DNA of 7,164 nt from Flavisolibacter sp. (lineage in GTDB: Bacteria > Bacteroidota > Bacteroidia > Chitinophagales > Chitinophagaceae). This document shows positions 6,085 to 7,164 of this stretch, piece by piece; positions within the stretch are counted from its first letter, which is position 1; every line of letters starts with the position of its first letter. Location: assembly GCA_013695175.1 (NCBI GenBank), contig JACDAZ010000308.1, positions 1-7,164 of the forward strand, in the 5' to 3' direction. The notes beneath the pieces are model-generated. The model did no database searches. It saw only the letters and a list, made by a program, of their open reading frames with translations, and was not told the DNA's origin. Both the position numbers and the translations under genes were made by a program.

Positions 6085-7164
6085 TTCATTTTTCTAAACA
6101 CCGGGTACTGCATATGTGCAGGTTCGTAATAAGGCGAATTTTGAAATATAAAATTCAACTGCGCCCTTGCATTTTGAGCAAAGGTTGTATCAGATGCTTT
6201 TCGTTCTTCTAATTTGTTTCTTAAGTCAGGGTTTAATTTTAATAATTCAGCAGCTGTTTCTTCAAAAACATAATCAGAATAACCTTCTTTTTGGCCAAGT
6301 ATGGGATCAAAAAAGTTCCATGCAAAATAACTATCCTCGGCTTGTGGCTCCAATACTTCAATAAGAAATCTATTAGCAGCCTGGTTCATTGGAATTAAAT
6401 AATCTCCTTTTCTAAATGAAACAGGAACTGTCTTCTTTTCTACCTGCACTTTAGTATTTAAATGATGTCCTTCAAAGGGACGGGCTGATGCCTGGTAGCT
6501 GGTGATCCTGTATGATTCAACTTCCAGAACTGTATCTTTTACCAGTATTTGTAATTGAACATTGTTTGCATTAAGCCGTTCAATTACCTTCCACCATCCC
6601 TGCGGAATTATATATGCTTTGGGTGTTGTAACAGAAAAAGTATCAATATAAAAATTATAAAAAGGAACTTTTATGTCAAAAGGTTTTGTTTGATCATAAA
6701 ATAATCTTTCAAGTCCTGTTACATCACTCTTTTTTTTACCTGCTTCGTATCCTTTGTATAAAATTTGCGATGATCTTGATGAATCAAGCTTCCAGTGTAA
6801 TGCAAAGGATGATTGTGTTTGCTGTTGCTTTTTATTTTGCTGGCGTATTTGTATAATTTGTTTACCATGGAAAGCTGTAAACTCTATAAAACTTTCCATT
6901 AATGCTTTTGTTGCTTCTACTCTTTGTGGATAAGGCTTTAGCATATGTGTTTCGGGAACAAATGCAAACGAATTGAATAAACTTGCATAGCCACTGCTAT
7001 AGCGGGGGCTATCCCAGAATTCGGGCCATCCTTTTTCAGGCGTTTCACCAAAATGATTTACATAAGGAACAAGAGGAAAGTTTTTTTTCTGCATCATGGA
7101 GTATAATGCAGGTTCAAAAGTTTGATTTAAAAATTCACCCATTATACCACCCAGTTTATTATGT
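6081..7164 (-). CDS. M14 family zinc carboxypeptidase, C-terminal part, 5' partial
   Basis: The frame is open to the right edge; codons before the ATG at 7142 read HNKLGGI and continue the protein, so that ATG is internal and the true start lies outside. Counting from 7142, residues 1-95 finish the M14 catalytic fold: SPRYSSGYASLFNSFAF, then PETHMLKPYPQR, where E64 is the likely catalytic Glu (the YxxE-type position of M14 enzymes) and R47 a likely substrate contact. The zinc ligands would lie in the missing part. Residues 100-353 form the accessory C-terminal region typical of the roughly 570-residue Bacteroidota M14 peptidases as I recall them, with KAYIIPQGWW, the segment KGDYLIPMNQAANRFLIEVL, DSYFAWNFFDPILGQKEGYSDYVFE and the end SPYYEPAHMQYP. 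Such proteins are usually exported to the periplasm, but the signal peptide is not in view. The gene is upstream of, and overlaps by ATGA, the phosphoesterase. Confidence 0.9.
   Translation of the reverse strand, partial: HNKLGGIMGEFLNQTFEPALYSMMQKKNFPLVPYVNHFGETPEKGWPEFWDSPRYSSGYASLFNSFAFVPETHMLKPYPQRVEATKALMESFIEFTAFHGKQIIQIRQQNKKQQQTQSSFALHWKLDSSRSSQILYKGYEAGKKKSDVTGLERLFYDQTKPFDIKVPFYNFYIDTFSVTTPKAYIIPQGWWKVIERLNANNVQLQILVKDTVLEVESYRITSYQASARPFEGHHLNTKVQVEKKTVPVSFRKGDYLIPMNQAANRFLIEVLEPQAEDSYFAWNFFDPILGQKEGYSDYVFEETAAELLKLNPDLRNKLEERKASDTTFAQNARAQLNFIFQNSPYYEPAHMQYPVFRKMK

Noticed and set aside
6730..6737. Eight-base A/T runs (also at 7081-7088 and at codons 2-4 of the receiver gene) as phase-variable tracts
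   Set aside because: Frames are intact through all of them, they encode Lys-rich segments, and such runs are common in AT-rich genomes.
7140..7142. ATG as the start of the M14 peptidase
   Set aside because: The preceding codons (HNKLGGI) match the family and no in-frame stop is seen before the edge, so this Met is internal.

Overview
The window is AT-rich, gene-dense DNA that most likely comes from a member of the Bacteroidota, possibly of the Chitinophagaceae type. The grounds are two good matches to the Bacteroidota -7 promoter element TAnnTTTG, A-rich leaders with almost no usable Shine-Dalgarno sequence, and two protein families (a small 4-TM membrane protein and a large M14 peptidase) that I recall mainly from this phylum. 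The genus is inference. No RNA gene, insertion sequence, CRISPR array or phage gene was seen, and no gene-free stretch exceeds about 100 bases.

Left half (1-3703, + strand): a tightly packed three-gene signalling operon. It starts with the C-terminal part of a GAF / histidine kinase / receiver / pseudo-receiver hybrid kinase, whose 5' end lies outside the window. A free-standing CheY-like receiver follows after 28 nt, and a GAF / class III nucleotidyl cyclase / TPR-like protein after a further 16 nt. The likely logic is kinase to receiver(s) to cyclase, a split version of the phosphorelay-plus-cyclase arrangement that CyaC-type cyclases carry in one chain. The direct link to the cyclase is inferred. 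Two departures from consensus stand out. The second receiver of the kinase has Asn at the phospho-acceptor position and stops before the end of the fold. The cyclase has Gln where the base-selecting Lys normally sits.

Middle (3704-5551, + strand): an AraJ-like MFS exporter gene with its own promoter and an almost leaderless start, broken by a +1 frameshift near its 3' end (TM1-10 in one frame, TM11-12 in the next). A separately promoted small 4-TM membrane protein with conserved-looking histidines follows.

Right (5548-7164, - strand): a two-gene unit. The upstream gene is the C-terminal part of a secreted-type M14 zinc carboxypeptidase, running off the right edge. Its stop overlaps (ATGA) the start of a YfcE/MJ0936-like metallophosphoesterase. 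This unit converges with the 4-TM gene, and the two stop codons overlap in a TTAA.

I see no clearly new system. The most interesting material is the kinase-receiver-cyclase operon with its two altered active sites, and the split transporter.
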